Source of the DNA: Paenibacillus sp. YYML68
Lineage (GTDB): Bacteria > Bacillota > Bacilli > Paenibacillales > NBRC-103111
Length of the DNA stretch: 64,000 nucleotides
Assembly (NCBI RefSeq): GCF_027923405.1
Contig: NZ_BQYI01000001.1
Location: forward strand, 1,218,501 to 1,282,500
Reading direction: 5' to 3'
The notes beneath the pieces were generated by a model. The model saw only the letters and a program-made list of their open reading frames with translations. It had not been told where the DNA came from and did not search any database. Each line of letters begins with the position of its first letter. Positions within the stretch are counted from its first letter, which is position 1. Positions 1-9,560 of the stretch are shown one piece after another. A program made the translations under genes and the position numbers.

Positions 1-1
1 G

Positions 2-136
2 ATCAGCAGCGCCTGTCCGTACTGTCTGACGATGCTCGCGGACGGTACGAAGCTGAAGGAGGCCGACAATCGTGTGAAGACGCGGGACATAGCCGAGCTG
101 CTGGAGCTGTCGGTGTTCGGCAGCGGGAGTGAGTAG
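2..136 (+). CDS. fadF: FadF-like iron-sulphur reductase, C-terminal end (partial)
   Basis: Only the last 44 codons are in the window. The frame reads ACPYCLTMLADGTK followed by DIAELLELSV and a TAG stop. This matches the closing segment of the CCG-domain (heterodisulphide reductase D-like) Fe-S proteins, where the CPYC pair belongs to the last cysteine-rich motif. In Bacillus the homologue FadF (YwjF) is thought to take electrons from acyl-CoA dehydrogenase during fatty-acid degradation. The position directly upstream of fadN, with no terminator between, supports this. The identification rests on a short stretch but fits both motif and context. Confidence 0.7.
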   Translation: MSSACPYCLTMLADGTKLKEADNRVKTRDIAELLELSVFGSGSE

Positions 137-269
137 GTTGGGAATGAATGGAAGTGGCTGAAAGTGTATGGCGGTTGGAAAACGGCAAGAAGAAGGCAAG
201 AAGAAGGCTGCTCCCAGCAAGCAGTAGTCTTGTCCGTGTCAGCTAGTATTAGGATGGAGGTCATGCTTC

Positions 270-2675
270 ATGGATACAAGACCAATTCGTACCGCAGCCG
301 TCATCGGCGCAGGCGTCATGGGCTCAGGCATCGCCGCCCATCTGGCGAACGCAGGCATTCCGTGCCTGCTCCTCGACCTCGTGCCGAAGGCGCTTACGGA
401 GGAGGAGTCGGCACGCGGGCTGACGCTCGCGCAACGTGCCGTGCGCAATCGACACGCGACGCAGGCGGTCGCGAGGCTGCATAAGGCGAAGCCGTCGCCG
501 TTGTATGACGAGGCGTTCGCCTCGCGCATCACACCCGGTAACCTCGACGACGATCTGGCGAAGCTGGCGGACGTCGACTGGATCATCGAGGTCATCGTAG
601 AGCGGCTCGAGCCGAAGCGCGAGCTGCTAAGTCGCATCGAGTCGGTGTGGAAGCCGGGTACAATTGTGAGCTCGAACACGTCGGGCATTTCGATTGAGGC
701 GATGTCGGCGCATTGCGGGGAGGAGCTGCGGCGGCATTTTCTCGGGACACACTTCTTCAACCCACCTCGCTACATGAAGCTGCTGGAGCTCGTGCCGGGC
801 ACGCGAACGGACCCGGACATCGTGCAGCAGATGAAGCGGTTCTGCGAGCGGCGTCTGGGCAAGGGCGTCGTCATCGCCAAGGATACGCCGAACTTTATCG
901 CCAATCGGATCGGCACGTACGGCCTGCTCGTCACGCTGCGCGAGATGGCCCGAGGCGGCTTCACCGTTGAAGAGATCGACGCTGTCACAGGCCCGGCCAT
1001 TGGGCGACCAAAGAGCGCCACGTTCCGCACGCTCGATCTCGTCGGGCTCGATACGTTCGTGCATGTGGCGAGCAATGTGTCGGGCAGCGTCATCGATGAG
1101 GTTGAGCGGCAGTCGTTCGCTGTACCGGAGCTGCTGAGTCGTATGGTGGAGCAGGGCTGGCTGGGGGAGAAGGCGGGGCGAGGCTTTTACCGGAAGGAGA
1201 AGGGGGCGCAAGGGCAAGGTAGTCAGATCCTGTCTCTACAGCCGGGGACGATGACGTATGAGCCGCAGCGTAAGCCGGCAGGGGCGTCGCTTGAGGCGGC
1301 GAAGCTGGCGAAGGGGGCGCGAGGCAAGCTGAAGGCGCTGCTCGGAGGCGGCGACAAGTACGCGGAGCTGGCGTGGACGCTGCTCAAGCATATGCTCGTC
1401 TATGCGGCGGAGAAGCTGGGCGAGATCGCGGACACGGTGCAGGAGATCGATGACGCGATGAAATGGGGCTTCAGCTGGGAGCTCGGCCCGTTCGAGACGT
1501 GGGATGCGATCGGGCTTGTGCAGTCGGTCGAGCGGATGGAGGCAGAGGGGCTGACTGTTCCGGCGTGGGTGAAGGCGTGGATCGCCGACGGGCATACGTC
1601 GTTCTATAAGCAGCAGTCCGGCAGCGTCTTCTATGTGAGCAATGGCGCATACCGACAGGTCGAGGCGCCTGTGGAGCATCTGTCGCTGCGGGCGCTCAAG
1701 GAGAGCGGGCAGACGGTGAGCTCGAACGCTGGAGCGAGCTTGATCGACATCGGCGACGGTGTGGCGTGCCTCGAGTTTCATTCGCCCAACAATGCGATAG
1801 GGGCAGATATTCTGACGATGATTCAGCAAAGTGTGGAGGAGGTCAGGCGCAATTACGACGGCCTGGTCCTCGCCAATGAAGGGCGCAACTTCTGCGTCGG
1901 CGCCAATCTGATGATCTTGCTCATGGAGGCGCAGGATGAGGAGTGGGAGGAGATCGACCGCATCATCCGTCTGTTCCAGAGCACGATGCTGAAGCTGAAG
2001 CGGCTCGAGAAGCCCGTCGTGGCGGCTCCGCATCGGATGACGCTCGGAGGCGGCGTCGAGGCGTGCATGCCTGCAGACCGCGTGGTCGCCTCGGCGGAGA
2101 CGTATTATGGCCTCGTCGAGGCTGGCGTCGGACTCATCCCGGCTGGAGGCGGCTGCAAGGAGCTGGCGCTGCGCGCAAGTAGGCTGGCTCGCCACCCGGA
2201 GGCTGATCTGCAGCCGTATGTGAATCAGGCGTTCGAGACGGTCGGGATGGCGAAGGTGTCGTCGAGCGCACACGATGCGTTCCGACTCGGGCTGCTGCAG
2301 AGTGGCGATCGCGTCGTCATGAACCAGGATCACCTGCTCTATGAGGCGAAGCAGACGGTGCTCGGGCTAGTGAAGGGCGGCTACGAGCCTCCGCAGGAGG
2401 AACGCATTCGCGTCGTCGGCGCGGAGGGCAAGGCGATTATGCAGCTGGGTGCGTACGGGCTGAAGCAGGGGGGCTACATCAGCGACCACGACGTGCGGAT
2501 TGCGAGCAAGCTGGCGCACGTGCTGGCGGGTGGCGACGTTCCGGCTGGAGCGCTCGTCACCGAGACGTATATGCTCGAGCTGGAGCGGGAAGCCTTCCTC
2601 AGCCTATGTGGGGAGCCGAAGACGCAGCAGCGCATGCAGCACATGCTGAGCAAGGGGAAGCCGCTTCGGAATTAG
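270..2675 (+). CDS. fadN: 3-hydroxyacyl-CoA dehydrogenase / enoyl-CoA hydratase FadN
   Basis: This is the bifunctional beta-oxidation enzyme that hydrates 2-enoyl-CoA and oxidises the 3-hydroxyacyl-CoA with NAD. Of 801 residues, the N-terminal half is the dehydrogenase: a Rossmann loop GAGVMGSG at residues 13-20 and a HFFNPP motif with the catalytic His near residue 160. The last third is a crotonase-fold hydratase (GRNFCVGANL near residue 540). The order dehydrogenase then hydratase is that of Bacillus FadN (YusL, about 790 residues) and opposite to E. coli FadB. GGAGG lies nine bases before the ATG. It is followed by fadA after a 72-base gap, so one transcript is likely. Confidence 0.93.
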   Translation: MDTRPIRTAAVIGAGVMGSGIAAHLANAGIPCLLLDLVPKALTEEESARGLTLAQRAVRNRHATQAVARLHKAKPSPLYDEAFASRITPGNLDDDLAKLADVDWIIEVIVERLEPKRELLSRIESVWKPGTIVSSNTSGISIEAMSAHCGEELRRHFLGTHFFNPPRYMKLLELVPGTRTDPDIVQQMKRFCERRLGKGVVIAKDTPNFIANRIGTYGLLVTLREMARGGFTVEEIDAVTGPAIGRPKSATFRTLDLVGLDTFVHVASNVSGSVIDEVERQSFAVPELLSRMVEQGWLGEKAGRGFYRKEKGAQGQGSQILSLQPGTMTYEPQRKPAGASLEAAKLAKGARGKLKALLGGGDKYAELAWTLLKHMLVYAAEKLGEIADTVQEIDDAMKWGFSWELGPFETWDAIGLVQSVERMEAEGLTVPAWVKAWIADGHTSFYKQQSGSVFYVSNGAYRQVEAPVEHLSLRALKESGQTVSSNAGASLIDIGDGVACLEFHSPNNAIGADILTMIQQSVEEVRRNYDGLVLANEGRNFCVGANLMILLMEAQDEEWEEIDRIIRLFQSTMLKLKRLEKPVVAAPHRMTLGGGVEACMPADRVVASAETYYGLVEAGVGLIPAGGGCKELALRASRLARHPEADLQPYVNQAFETVGMAKVSSSAHDAFRLGLLQSGDRVVMNQDHLLYEAKQTVLGLVKGGYEPPQEERIRVVGAEGKAIMQLGAYGLKQGGYISDHDVRIASKLAHVLAGGDVPAGALVTETYMLELEREAFLSLCGEPKTQQRMQHMLSKGKPLRN

Positions 2676-2747
2676 GGTAGTGGTGGTTGAGCTGGAGTTC
2701 AGGAAGCGACGGTTCATTTAAGCAGAGGAGAGGAGTCGGATGCCTGT

Positions 2748-3941
2748 ATGAGAGAGGCTGTCATCGTGTCGATCGTCCGCACCCCGGCAGGGAAGGCGAA
2801 GAAGGGGACGTTAGCCCGGATGCGGGCCGACGATATGGGGAAGGCCGTGCTGGAGGCGGTCATGGAGCGTACACCTGGATTGTGTAAAAAAGACGTCGAC
2901 GACGTCATCATTGGCTGCGCGATGCCGGAAGGGGAGCAAGGGCTCAACTTCGCCCGCATCATGTCGCTGTACGCCGGCTTCCCGGTGACCGTCCCGGCGC
3001 TGACGATTAATCGGTTCTGCTCCTCCGGTCTGCAGTCGATTGCTTTCGCTGCTGACCGGATTCGGTCGGGCGGTGCCGACGTCATCGTCGCAGGCGGTGT
3101 GGAGAGCATGAGTCACGTGCCGATGACGGGCTTCAAGCTGTCGCCGAATCCGAGCATCGTGGAGCAGATGCCGGAGGTGTACATCGGCATGGGGCATACG
3201 GCGGAGCTCGTCGCCGATCGGTTCGGCATTAGCCGGGAGGAGCAGGACCGGTTCGCTGCACGGTCGCATGCGAGGGCGGCTGTAGCCGCACGCGAGGGCA
3301 AGTTCCGCGACGAGCTCGTGCCGTTGCAGGTCGAGTGGAAGGAGCTCGATGCGACGAGTGGGCGTCTATGCGAACGCATAGCTCGACTCGAGCACGATGA
3401 GGGTATACGGGAGGTGACGACTGCAGAGGTGCTCGCTGGACTGCGACCCGCGTTCAAGCAGGGCGGCACCGTGACGGCAGGCAACTCGTCGCAGATGAGC
3501 GACGGCGCTGCCGCAGCTGTCGTCATGAGCCGGGAGCGGGCAGAGGCGCTCGGGCTGAAGCCGCTTGCGGTGTTCCGCTCGTTCGCGCTCGCTGGAGTCG
3601 AGCCGGAGATTATGGGCGTCGGGCCGGTCGAGGCGATCCCGAAGGCGCTCGCCATGGCCGGACTGTCGCTCGCCGACGTTGACCTGTTCGAGATCAACGA
3701 AGCGTTCGCCTCGCAGTGCGTTCATATCATCCGTCAGCTCGGCCTCGACGAGGAGAAGGTGAACGTGAACGGCGGTGCGATTGCGCTCGGTCATCCGCTC
3801 GGCTGCACGGGCACGAAGCTTACGGCCACGCTTGTACACGAGCTGCGCCGTCGGGGCGGCGGCATCGGCGTCGTGTCGATGTGCATTGGCGGCGGCATGG
3901 GGGCGGCAGGCGTGCTGGAGGTGTACGGGGAGCAGGCGTGA
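2748..3941 (+). CDS. fadA: Acetyl-CoA acyltransferase (3-ketothiolase) FadA
   Basis: This thiolase releases acetyl-CoA from 3-ketoacyl-CoA, the last step of each beta-oxidation round. The 397-residue protein is full length for the family. The acylated nucleophile is Cys91 in NRFCSSG. The NEAFA motif, the GHPLG histidine loop and a second cysteine in CIGGGMG near the C-terminus are all present. The start follows a GGAGAGGAG stretch, with a four-codon ORF (ATGCCTGTATGA) overlapping the spacer. It lies between fadN and fadE and is probably co-transcribed with them. Confidence 0.93.
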   Translation: MREAVIVSIVRTPAGKAKKGTLARMRADDMGKAVLEAVMERTPGLCKKDVDDVIIGCAMPEGEQGLNFARIMSLYAGFPVTVPALTINRFCSSGLQSIAFAADRIRSGGADVIVAGGVESMSHVPMTGFKLSPNPSIVEQMPEVYIGMGHTAELVADRFGISREEQDRFAARSHARAAVAAREGKFRDELVPLQVEWKELDATSGRLCERIARLEHDEGIREVTTAEVLAGLRPAFKQGGTVTAGNSSQMSDGAAAAVVMSRERAEALGLKPLAVFRSFALAGVEPEIMGVGPVEAIPKALAMAGLSLADVDLFEINEAFASQCVHIIRQLGLDEEKVNVNGGAIALGHPLGCTGTKLTATLVHELRRRGGGIGVVSMCIGGGMGAAGVLEVYGEQA

Positions 3942-3962
3942 GCGGTTGCGGATGGAGACGCA

Positions 3963-4010
3963 AGGCTTGCCATAACAGCACCGGATAATAGTCGGAGGCA
4001 GTTATTCCAG
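3963..4010. repeat. Intergenic repeat, copy 1
   Basis: This 48-base block has the core GGCTTGCCATAACAGC ... GTCGGAGGCAGTTATTCCAG and recurs 100 bases downstream. ATAAC near its left end can pair with GTTAT near its right end and CCG with CGG inside, so it is an imperfect palindrome. It lies in the gap between fadA and fadE. Confidence 0.7.
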
Positions 4011-4040
4011 AGCACAGAAGAGATGTCGAAGAAGGCCCTC

Positions 4041-4059
4041 AATTTGGCTGCGCCAAATT
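4041..4059. repeat. Perfect hairpin between fadA and fadE
   Basis: AATTTGGC-TGC-GCCAAATT is a perfect eight-base-pair stem with a three-base loop. It sits between the two copies of the 48-base intergenic repeat. There is no U tract, so it is not a typical terminator; it could be an mRNA-processing or stability element between fadA and fadE. Confidence 0.65.
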
Positions 4060-4061
4060 CG

Positions 4062-4108
4062 AGGCTTGCCATAACAGCTCCGAGACGACTCGGAGGCAGT
4101 TATTCCAG
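4062..4108. repeat. Intergenic repeat, copy 2
   Basis: Second copy of the fadA-fadE intergenic repeat. Its palindrome is better than in copy 1: CTCCGAG-ACGA-CTCGGAG is a perfect seven-base-pair hairpin, and outer ATAAC/GTTAT bases can extend it. It ends about 20 bases before the fadE ATG. It may be a member of a dispersed palindromic repeat family of this genome, which is an inference. Confidence 0.7.
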
Positions 4109-4128
4109 TGGGGGAAGGATTGATTCTC

Positions 4129-5898
4129 ATGGTTAACAAAGCAGGTGGAAGCTTTCTCATCAGTGAAACGCCATTTCATCAGGTGGTAACACCGGAGGAT
4201 TTCACCGAGGAGCATCGCATGATCGGCCAGACGACGGAGGATTTCGTCGCAGACGACGTAGCTCCGCACGACGAGGAGCTGGAGAAGCTCAACTATGAGC
4301 TCTCCGTACAGCTGTTGCGCAAGGCAGGAGAGGTCGGGCTGCTCGGCGCGGACGTACCCGAGGCGTACGGCGGCCTCGGCCTCGACAAGATCAGCTCGAC
4401 GCTGATCAACGAGAAGCTGAGCGGCGCGTCCTCGTTCGCCCTGACGCTGGGCGCTCACGTCGGCATCGGCACGCTGCCGATCGTCTATTTCGGCAACGAG
4501 GAGCAGAAGCAGCGTTACCTCCCGGCACTCGCCTCAGGTGAGCTTATCGCCGCCTACTGCTTAACAGAGCCGTCCTCCGGCTCGGATGCGCTCGGCGCGA
4601 AGACGACGGCGGTGCTGTCGGACGACGGGTCACATTACGTGCTGAACGGCGCGAAGCAGTACATCACGAATGCGGCGTTCGCCGACGTGTTCATCGTCTA
4701 TGCGAAGGTGAACGGCACCGACTTCAGCACGTTCATCGTCGAGCGGACGATGGAGGGCGTGAGCATCGGCCCGGAGGAGAAGAAGATGGGCATCAAGGGC
4801 TCGTCCACGTGTCCGCTCATCCTGGAGGATGTGAAGGTGCCTGTTCGCAACCTGCTCGGGGAGGTCGGCAAAGGCCACCTGATCGCCTTCAACATCTTGA
4901 ACATCGGACGCTTCAAGCTCGCTGCGGGCTGCCTCGGCGCCTGCAAGGATGCGCTCGGCTACTCGGTGACCTACGCCAATGAACGAACACAGTTCGGCCG
5001 TCCGATCTCATCGTTCCCACTCATCGGGCGCAAGCTGGCGGAGATGAACGTCCGCACGTATGTGCTGGAGAGCATGGTGTACCGGACGGCAGGCCTGTTC
5101 GACGAAGGATTGGCCGAGATCGATGCCGCCAGCGGGCAGGTTGGCTATTCGACGGCGAAGGCGATCGCCGAGTATGCCATCGAGTGCTCGGTGAATAAGG
5201 TATTCGGCTCTGAGGCGCTGCAGTTCGTTGCAGACGAAGGGGTGCAAATTCACGGCGGTTACGGCTTCATCCAGGAGTACCGAATCGAGCGCATATACCG
5301 CGACTGTCGGATTAATCGCATTTTCGAAGGGACGAATGAAATTAATCGGCTTCTCATTCCCGGCACGCTGATCAAGCGGGCGATGAAGGGCGAGCTGCCG
5401 CTCATGCAGAAGGCGTCGGCGCTGCAGTCCGAGCTGCTGTCGCTCGTGCCGGAGCAGTCGTTCGAGGAGACGCTGGGGCAGGAGGCGCAGCTCGTGCAGA
5501 TGGCGAAGCGCATCTTCCTCATGACCGGAGCGCTCGCCGTGCAGAAGTACCAGCTCCAGCTCGAGGCGCAGCAGGAGGTGCTCGGCATACTGGCCGACAT
5601 GATCATCGGCATCTATGCGATGGAGAGCGCGCTGCTCCGCACGCAGAAGCGGCTCGCAGCGACTAGCGCGGACCCATGTGCGAACGCCATCGACATGACG
5701 ACCGTCTTCGTGCACGACACGTTCACGCGCATCGAGGAGTGGGCGAAGGAGGCACTGGCTGCGATGGAGACCGGCGACGTGCTGCGTACGCAGCAGTCCG
5801 TTCTGAAGAAGCTGACCCGCCGCACCGCTGTCAATTCGATTGAGCTGAAGCGCCGCATCGCGTCGCGTGTCATACAGAGCGAGGGCTACACGCTGTAA
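4129..5898 (+). CDS. fadE: Acyl-CoA dehydrogenase FadE
   Basis: This flavoprotein carries out the first dehydrogenation of acyl-CoA in beta-oxidation. The start chosen is the ATG at 4129, with AAGGA nine bases upstream; an earlier in-frame GTG at 4108 has no good ribosome-binding site. The 589 residues match Bacillus FadE (YusJ, about 594), which carries a C-terminal extension beyond the roughly 380-residue core. Visible signatures are YCLTEPSSGSDA (flavin/substrate site), RTQFGRPI, and GGYGFIQEY followed by FEGTNEINR, which contains the usual catalytic Glu. Electrons probably pass to ETF and/or FadF, encoded just upstream. Confidence 0.92.
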   Translation: MVNKAGGSFLISETPFHQVVTPEDFTEEHRMIGQTTEDFVADDVAPHDEELEKLNYELSVQLLRKAGEVGLLGADVPEAYGGLGLDKISSTLINEKLSGASSFALTLGAHVGIGTLPIVYFGNEEQKQRYLPALASGELIAAYCLTEPSSGSDALGAKTTAVLSDDGSHYVLNGAKQYITNAAFADVFIVYAKVNGTDFSTFIVERTMEGVSIGPEEKKMGIKGSSTCPLILEDVKVPVRNLLGEVGKGHLIAFNILNIGRFKLAAGCLGACKDALGYSVTYANERTQFGRPISSFPLIGRKLAEMNVRTYVLESMVYRTAGLFDEGLAEIDAASGQVGYSTAKAIAEYAIECSVNKVFGSEALQFVADEGVQIHGGYGFIQEYRIERIYRDCRINRIFEGTNEINRLLIPGTLIKRAMKGELPLMQKASALQSELLSLVPEQSFEETLGQEAQLVQMAKRIFLMTGALAVQKYQLQLEAQQEVLGILADMIIGIYAMESALLRTQKRLAATSADPCANAIDMTTVFVHDTFTRIEEWAKEALAAMETGDVLRTQQSVLKKLTRRTAVNSIELKRRIASRVIQSEGYTL

Positions 5899-6003
5899 TG
5901 CATTCATGGATGCGACAACGGCAGCATCACGCCTCAACGTGCTCGACATGAGCTGTCATGTGGCATTCTGGTTATCGACATCATGTGAAGGGTGGTCGAC
6001 GAG

Positions 6004-7809
6004 ATGACGACGAAGCGCTGGCTTGCGCATTACCCTGTCGAAGTTCCGCCTACTTATGAATATCCCCGCTGCAGCATCGCCCAATTTCTGCTCCAGTCTG
6101 CAGCCACGTATCCGCACCATACCGCCATGTATTTTCTTGGTAAAAAAATTCCGTACCATCAGCTCCTCACCGACGCATACCGCTTCGCGCACGCGCTCTC
6201 GAGACTCGGTGTACGTAAGGGGGACCGCGTCGCGATCATGCTGCCGAACTGCCCGCAGACGGTCGTCGCCTACTTCGGGACGCTGCTCATCGGAGCGGTC
6301 GTCGTCATGACGAATCCGATGTATATGCCTCGCGAGCTGGAGCACCAACTGAACGATTCCGGCGCCAAGGTATTGCTGACACTCGACCTGCTGTTCGAGC
6401 GCGTGAGCAAGGTTGTGCCGAGCACCTGCGTTCAGCATGTCGTCGTCACTTCGATTCAGGACAGTCTGCCATGGGTCAAAAGCCTCCTCTATCCCCTCAA
6501 GGTGAAACGCGACGGGATGAAGCGGGACGTCGTCTACAGCGACGACGTCTCCTCCTACAAGGCGCTGCTGAAGGCTTCGCCTGCAGCGCCTATCATCGTC
6601 GAGGTCGATGCCGAGCACGACCTCGCGCTCATCCAATACACCGGCGGTACGACCGGTGTCGCCAAGGGCGTCATGCTGACGCACTACAACCTCGTCGCTA
6701 ATACGATTCAGAGCCGGCTCTGGTCGTACCGGTCGCGGGAGGGGAAGGAGTCGTATTTGGCGGCACTGCCTTTTTTTCACGTATTCGGTGTGACGGTGCT
6801 GATGAATCAATCGGTGTATCTCGCAGGTACGCTCGTGATGCTTCCGCGCTTCGATCCGGTGCAGGTGCTCGAGGCGATCGACCGGCAGAGGCCGACGATC
6901 TTCCCTGGAGCGCCAACGATGTACATTGCGCTACTGCAGCAGCCGAAGGCTGGGAAGGTCGATCTATCATCTATCGACTTCTGCATTAGTGGGGCGGCCT
7001 CACTGCCTCGGGAGGTGCAGCATGAGTTCGAACGCTTGACCGGAGGTCGATTAATTGAAGGCTACGGCATGACCGAGGCTTCGCCTGTGACGCATGCCAA
7101 TAATATCTGGGAGACGCGCAAGCCGGGCTCGGTCGGCATTCCGTTCCCCGACACAGACTGCCGGGTCGTCGATCCGAAGACGGGCGAGGAGCTGCCGGTC
7201 GGTGAGGTCGGGGAGCTGATTGTGAGCGGTCCGCAGGTGATGAAGAGGTACTGGGGCAGGCCGGACGAGACGGCGAAGGTGCTGCGAGACGGTTGGTTAT
7301 ATACTGGCGATCTGGGCAGGATGGATGAGGACGGGTTCTTCTACGTCATCGATCGGCTCAAGGATCTGATCATTGCCGGAGGCTTCAACATCTATCCCCG
7401 CGAGGTGGAGGAGGTGCTGTATGAGCACCCCGATGTTGCCGAGGCGGTCGTCGCTGGAGTCGTGGACTCGTACAGAGGTGAGACGGTGAAGGCGTACATC
7501 GTGCTGCGTCAGGGTGCGACGGTTGATGCAGCTCACGTAAGCGCATGGTGCCGGGAGCGGCTGGCCGCCTACAAGGTGCCGAAGCTGTACGAATTTCGCG
7601 AGAGCCTGCCGAAGTCGATGGTCGGCAAGGTGCTGCGCCGTAAGCTCGTGGAGGAGGAGGCGGAGCGACAGCGGAGGGCGGAGCGTGATGTGGTCGTCCG
7701 TGATGCCGACGTCTTGGATGAGGAGTCGCAGGGGCAGGAGCAGAAGCAGGAGCGTCAGGCGGGGCCAGAGCGTGACCCAAGCCATCGCGACGATGGGCAG
7801 CAGTCGTAG
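6004..7809 (+). CDS. Long-chain acyl-CoA synthetase (FadD/LcfA type)
   Basis: This AMP-forming ligase activates fatty acids to acyl-CoA and so feeds the operon. Domain order is an N-terminal adenylation domain with the phosphate loop YTGGTTGVAKG, the GYGMTEASP motif, YTGDLG, then a C-terminal subdomain with GGFNIYPREVEEVL and the catalytic Lys in PKSMVGKVLRR. The ATG at 6004 is preferred because GAAGGGTGG sits eight bases upstream; a GTG four codons earlier is also open. The last 50 or so residues form an unusual Glu/Arg/Gln-rich hydrophilic tail, longer than I expect for LcfA. The length is 601 residues. Confidence 0.88.
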   Translation: MTTKRWLAHYPVEVPPTYEYPRCSIAQFLLQSAATYPHHTAMYFLGKKIPYHQLLTDAYRFAHALSRLGVRKGDRVAIMLPNCPQTVVAYFGTLLIGAVVVMTNPMYMPRELEHQLNDSGAKVLLTLDLLFERVSKVVPSTCVQHVVVTSIQDSLPWVKSLLYPLKVKRDGMKRDVVYSDDVSSYKALLKASPAAPIIVEVDAEHDLALIQYTGGTTGVAKGVMLTHYNLVANTIQSRLWSYRSREGKESYLAALPFFHVFGVTVLMNQSVYLAGTLVMLPRFDPVQVLEAIDRQRPTIFPGAPTMYIALLQQPKAGKVDLSSIDFCISGAASLPREVQHEFERLTGGRLIEGYGMTEASPVTHANNIWETRKPGSVGIPFPDTDCRVVDPKTGEELPVGEVGELIVSGPQVMKRYWGRPDETAKVLRDGWLYTGDLGRMDEDGFFYVIDRLKDLIIAGGFNIYPREVEEVLYEHPDVAEAVVAGVVDSYRGETVKAYIVLRQGATVDAAHVSAWCRERLAAYKVPKLYEFRESLPKSMVGKVLRRKLVEEEAERQRRAERDVVVRDADVLDEESQGQEQKQERQAGPERDPSHRDDGQQS

Positions 7810-7906
7810 GTAATTTGCCCGAACGTGCTCATGCACGTTAATATGGAAGAAAATGATGAAGAGCGATGCGTTGCGCACGGCGGGGCTCGGAAAGGAGGTA
7901 CAGTCG

Positions 7907-8329
7907 ATGGATGCAGATCAATTGGAATTTCTGGAGAGGCTAAGGCGGGGCGCTCAAGGTACGTTCTGGGACTACGTCGGGGCGGAGCTAGTGGCGATTA
8001 CGCCCGAGCGCGTCATCGTCACGCTGCAGCTTCAGCCGCATCACCTCAATCAGATGGGCATCGTCCACGGCGGAGTCACCGCGACACTGCTCGACTCCAC
8101 GATGGGACTCGCAGCGATGGTGGCAAGACCAGACGACGACGTCGTGACGACGAATCTGAACGTCCACTACTTGACCCCTGCGAAGACCGGGCAGCTCAAG
8201 ATTACAGCAGAGCTCGTCCACAGCTCGCGCAAGCTGATCACGACGCAAGGGCATGTGTACAGCGAGACAGGCGAACTGTGCGCGATGGCGACCGGCACGT
8301 TTCGGGTGATGGAGCGGAGACGGGAGTGA
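7907..8329 (+). CDS. PaaI-type hotdog-fold thioesterase
   Basis: This 140-residue hotdog-fold protein is likely to hydrolyse acyl-CoA or aryl-CoA thioesters. HGGVTATLLDSTMGLA is the conserved helix of the PaaI/YbgC-like group, with its Gly-Gly and Asp. The start is set by AAAGGAGGT seven bases before the ATG at 7907; an upstream in-frame ATG at 7853 lacks a ribosome-binding site. As the last gene of the beta-oxidation operon it may recycle CoA or remove stalled intermediates. The substrate cannot be read from sequence. Confidence 0.8.
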   Translation: MDADQLEFLERLRRGAQGTFWDYVGAELVAITPERVIVTLQLQPHHLNQMGIVHGGVTATLLDSTMGLAAMVARPDDDVVTTNLNVHYLTPAKTGQLKITAELVHSSRKLITTQGHVYSETGELCAMATGTFRVMERRRE

Positions 8330-8361
8330 CGGTGAGGACGGCTGAGTTGGGTGATAGGATG

Positions 8362-8393
8362 AAACCTCTGGCCTTGGCGGCAGAGGTTTTTTT
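8362..8393 (+). terminator. Rho-independent terminator of the fad operon
   Basis: AAACCTCTG and CAGAGGTTT form a nine-base-pair stem around a ten-base loop, followed by a run of T. It lies about 30 bases after the thioesterase stop and marks the abrupt change from GC-rich core DNA to AT-rich DNA. Confidence 0.88.
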
Positions 8394-8636
8394 GTGCATT
8401 TGTTAAAACTTGATCAATCACACTTTTGAGATTATCCCTATATTTAAAATGCGAGCGTTCTTGTTACATGTTTCTACAGCATTCGACATTTAAATTAGTG
8501 TAATATTAGGGAATGTGACATGTACTTACATAATGCTAACGAATCAATAAAAATCTAAATGTAATCCGAAAAACCCAGTATGTGTCCATCTGGTTGTGGT
8601 ATAGTTCAAGCAAGACATGAAAGAGGGTGCTCATAT

Positions 8637-9554
8637 TTGAATCTTGATTTTAACGGTAATAAGGGGTTTCGTATGTTGGATATATACGAACTCCTCAATA
8701 AGGGTGAACTTATTATTAAGGCAGAACTTTCTAAACGATATGGAGTTACAGAAAAAACTATTCAACGTGACATTGATGAATTAAGAGTCTATCTGGGTGA
8801 TACACGCTTTTCAGAGAGGGAGACTTCGATAATATATGATAGATCGCGTTCGGGATACTATCTTTCTCGTATGGATCGTGAATGGATTACCAATGAAGAG
8901 GTTTTAGCTGTCTGTAAGATCCTTCTTGAGAGTCGGGCGTTTTGCAAGGAGGAGTTAGACTCACTTATTGTAAAATTATTAATGCAAGTAACGAAAAATG
9001 ACCGTAAACAGGTCGAGAACATGATTCGTAACGAGCAATTTTATTTCGTTCCATTAAAGCATGGCAAGAAGCTTCTCGGAAGAATTTGGGAGCTCTCGCA
9101 GTACATATCGCACAACGAAGTAGTCCGGATTCGTTATGTCCGCAAAGATGGTATGGAGCGGGAACATGAAGTGAAGCCGGTAGCTATAATGTTCTCAGAA
9201 TACTATTTTTATTTAGTTGCATTTATGTCCGATGATCGCCATGACTTTCCTACGGTGTTTCGTGTTGATAGGATTGGACAGTTCCAAGGTCTGGGAACCA
9301 AATTTAAAGTGCCATATAAAGACAAGTTTAACGACGGGGAGTTTCGCAAAAGGGTACAGTTTATGTACACAGGTGAATTGCGCAGGGTGAAGTTTAAGTT
9401 CAGTGGAACTTCCATCGATGCTGTGCTAGACAGGTTGCCAACGTCAGAGATTTTGTCCGAAAATGAAGGGATTTATCTTATCTCGGTTGAGGTATACGGT
9501 AATGGAATCGATATGTGGTTACGAAGCCAAGGAGCGAAGGTTGAGGTGGTATAG
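8637..9554 (+). CDS. WYL-domain transcriptional regulator of the dynamin island
   Basis: This is a DeoR-like winged-helix protein with a C-terminal WYL sensor domain, about 305 residues. The N-terminal helix-turn-helix reads AELSKRYGVTEKTIQRDIDE. The WYL signature is degenerate: PVAIMFSEYYFYLVAF places FYL where WYL is usual. The start is uncertain. The TTG at 8637 has AGAGGG nine bases upstream and gives an N-terminus of family length; the ATG at 8673 (with AAGGGG) is an alternative, and the ATG at 8580 gives an atypical leader. Regulators of this type often control phage-defence operons. It precedes the first GTPase gene by six bases, so it is probably part of the operon. Confidence 0.85.
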   Translation: MNLDFNGNKGFRMLDIYELLNKGELIIKAELSKRYGVTEKTIQRDIDELRVYLGDTRFSERETSIIYDRSRSGYYLSRMDREWITNEEVLAVCKILLESRAFCKEELDSLIVKLLMQVTKNDRKQVENMIRNEQFYFVPLKHGKKLLGRIWELSQYISHNEVVRIRYVRKDGMEREHEVKPVAIMFSEYYFYLVAFMSDDRHDFPTVFRVDRIGQFQGLGTKFKVPYKDKFNDGEFRKRVQFMYTGELRRVKFKFSGTSIDAVLDRLPTSEILSENEGIYLISVEVYGNGIDMWLRSQGAKVEVV

Positions 9555-9560
9555 CTACGC

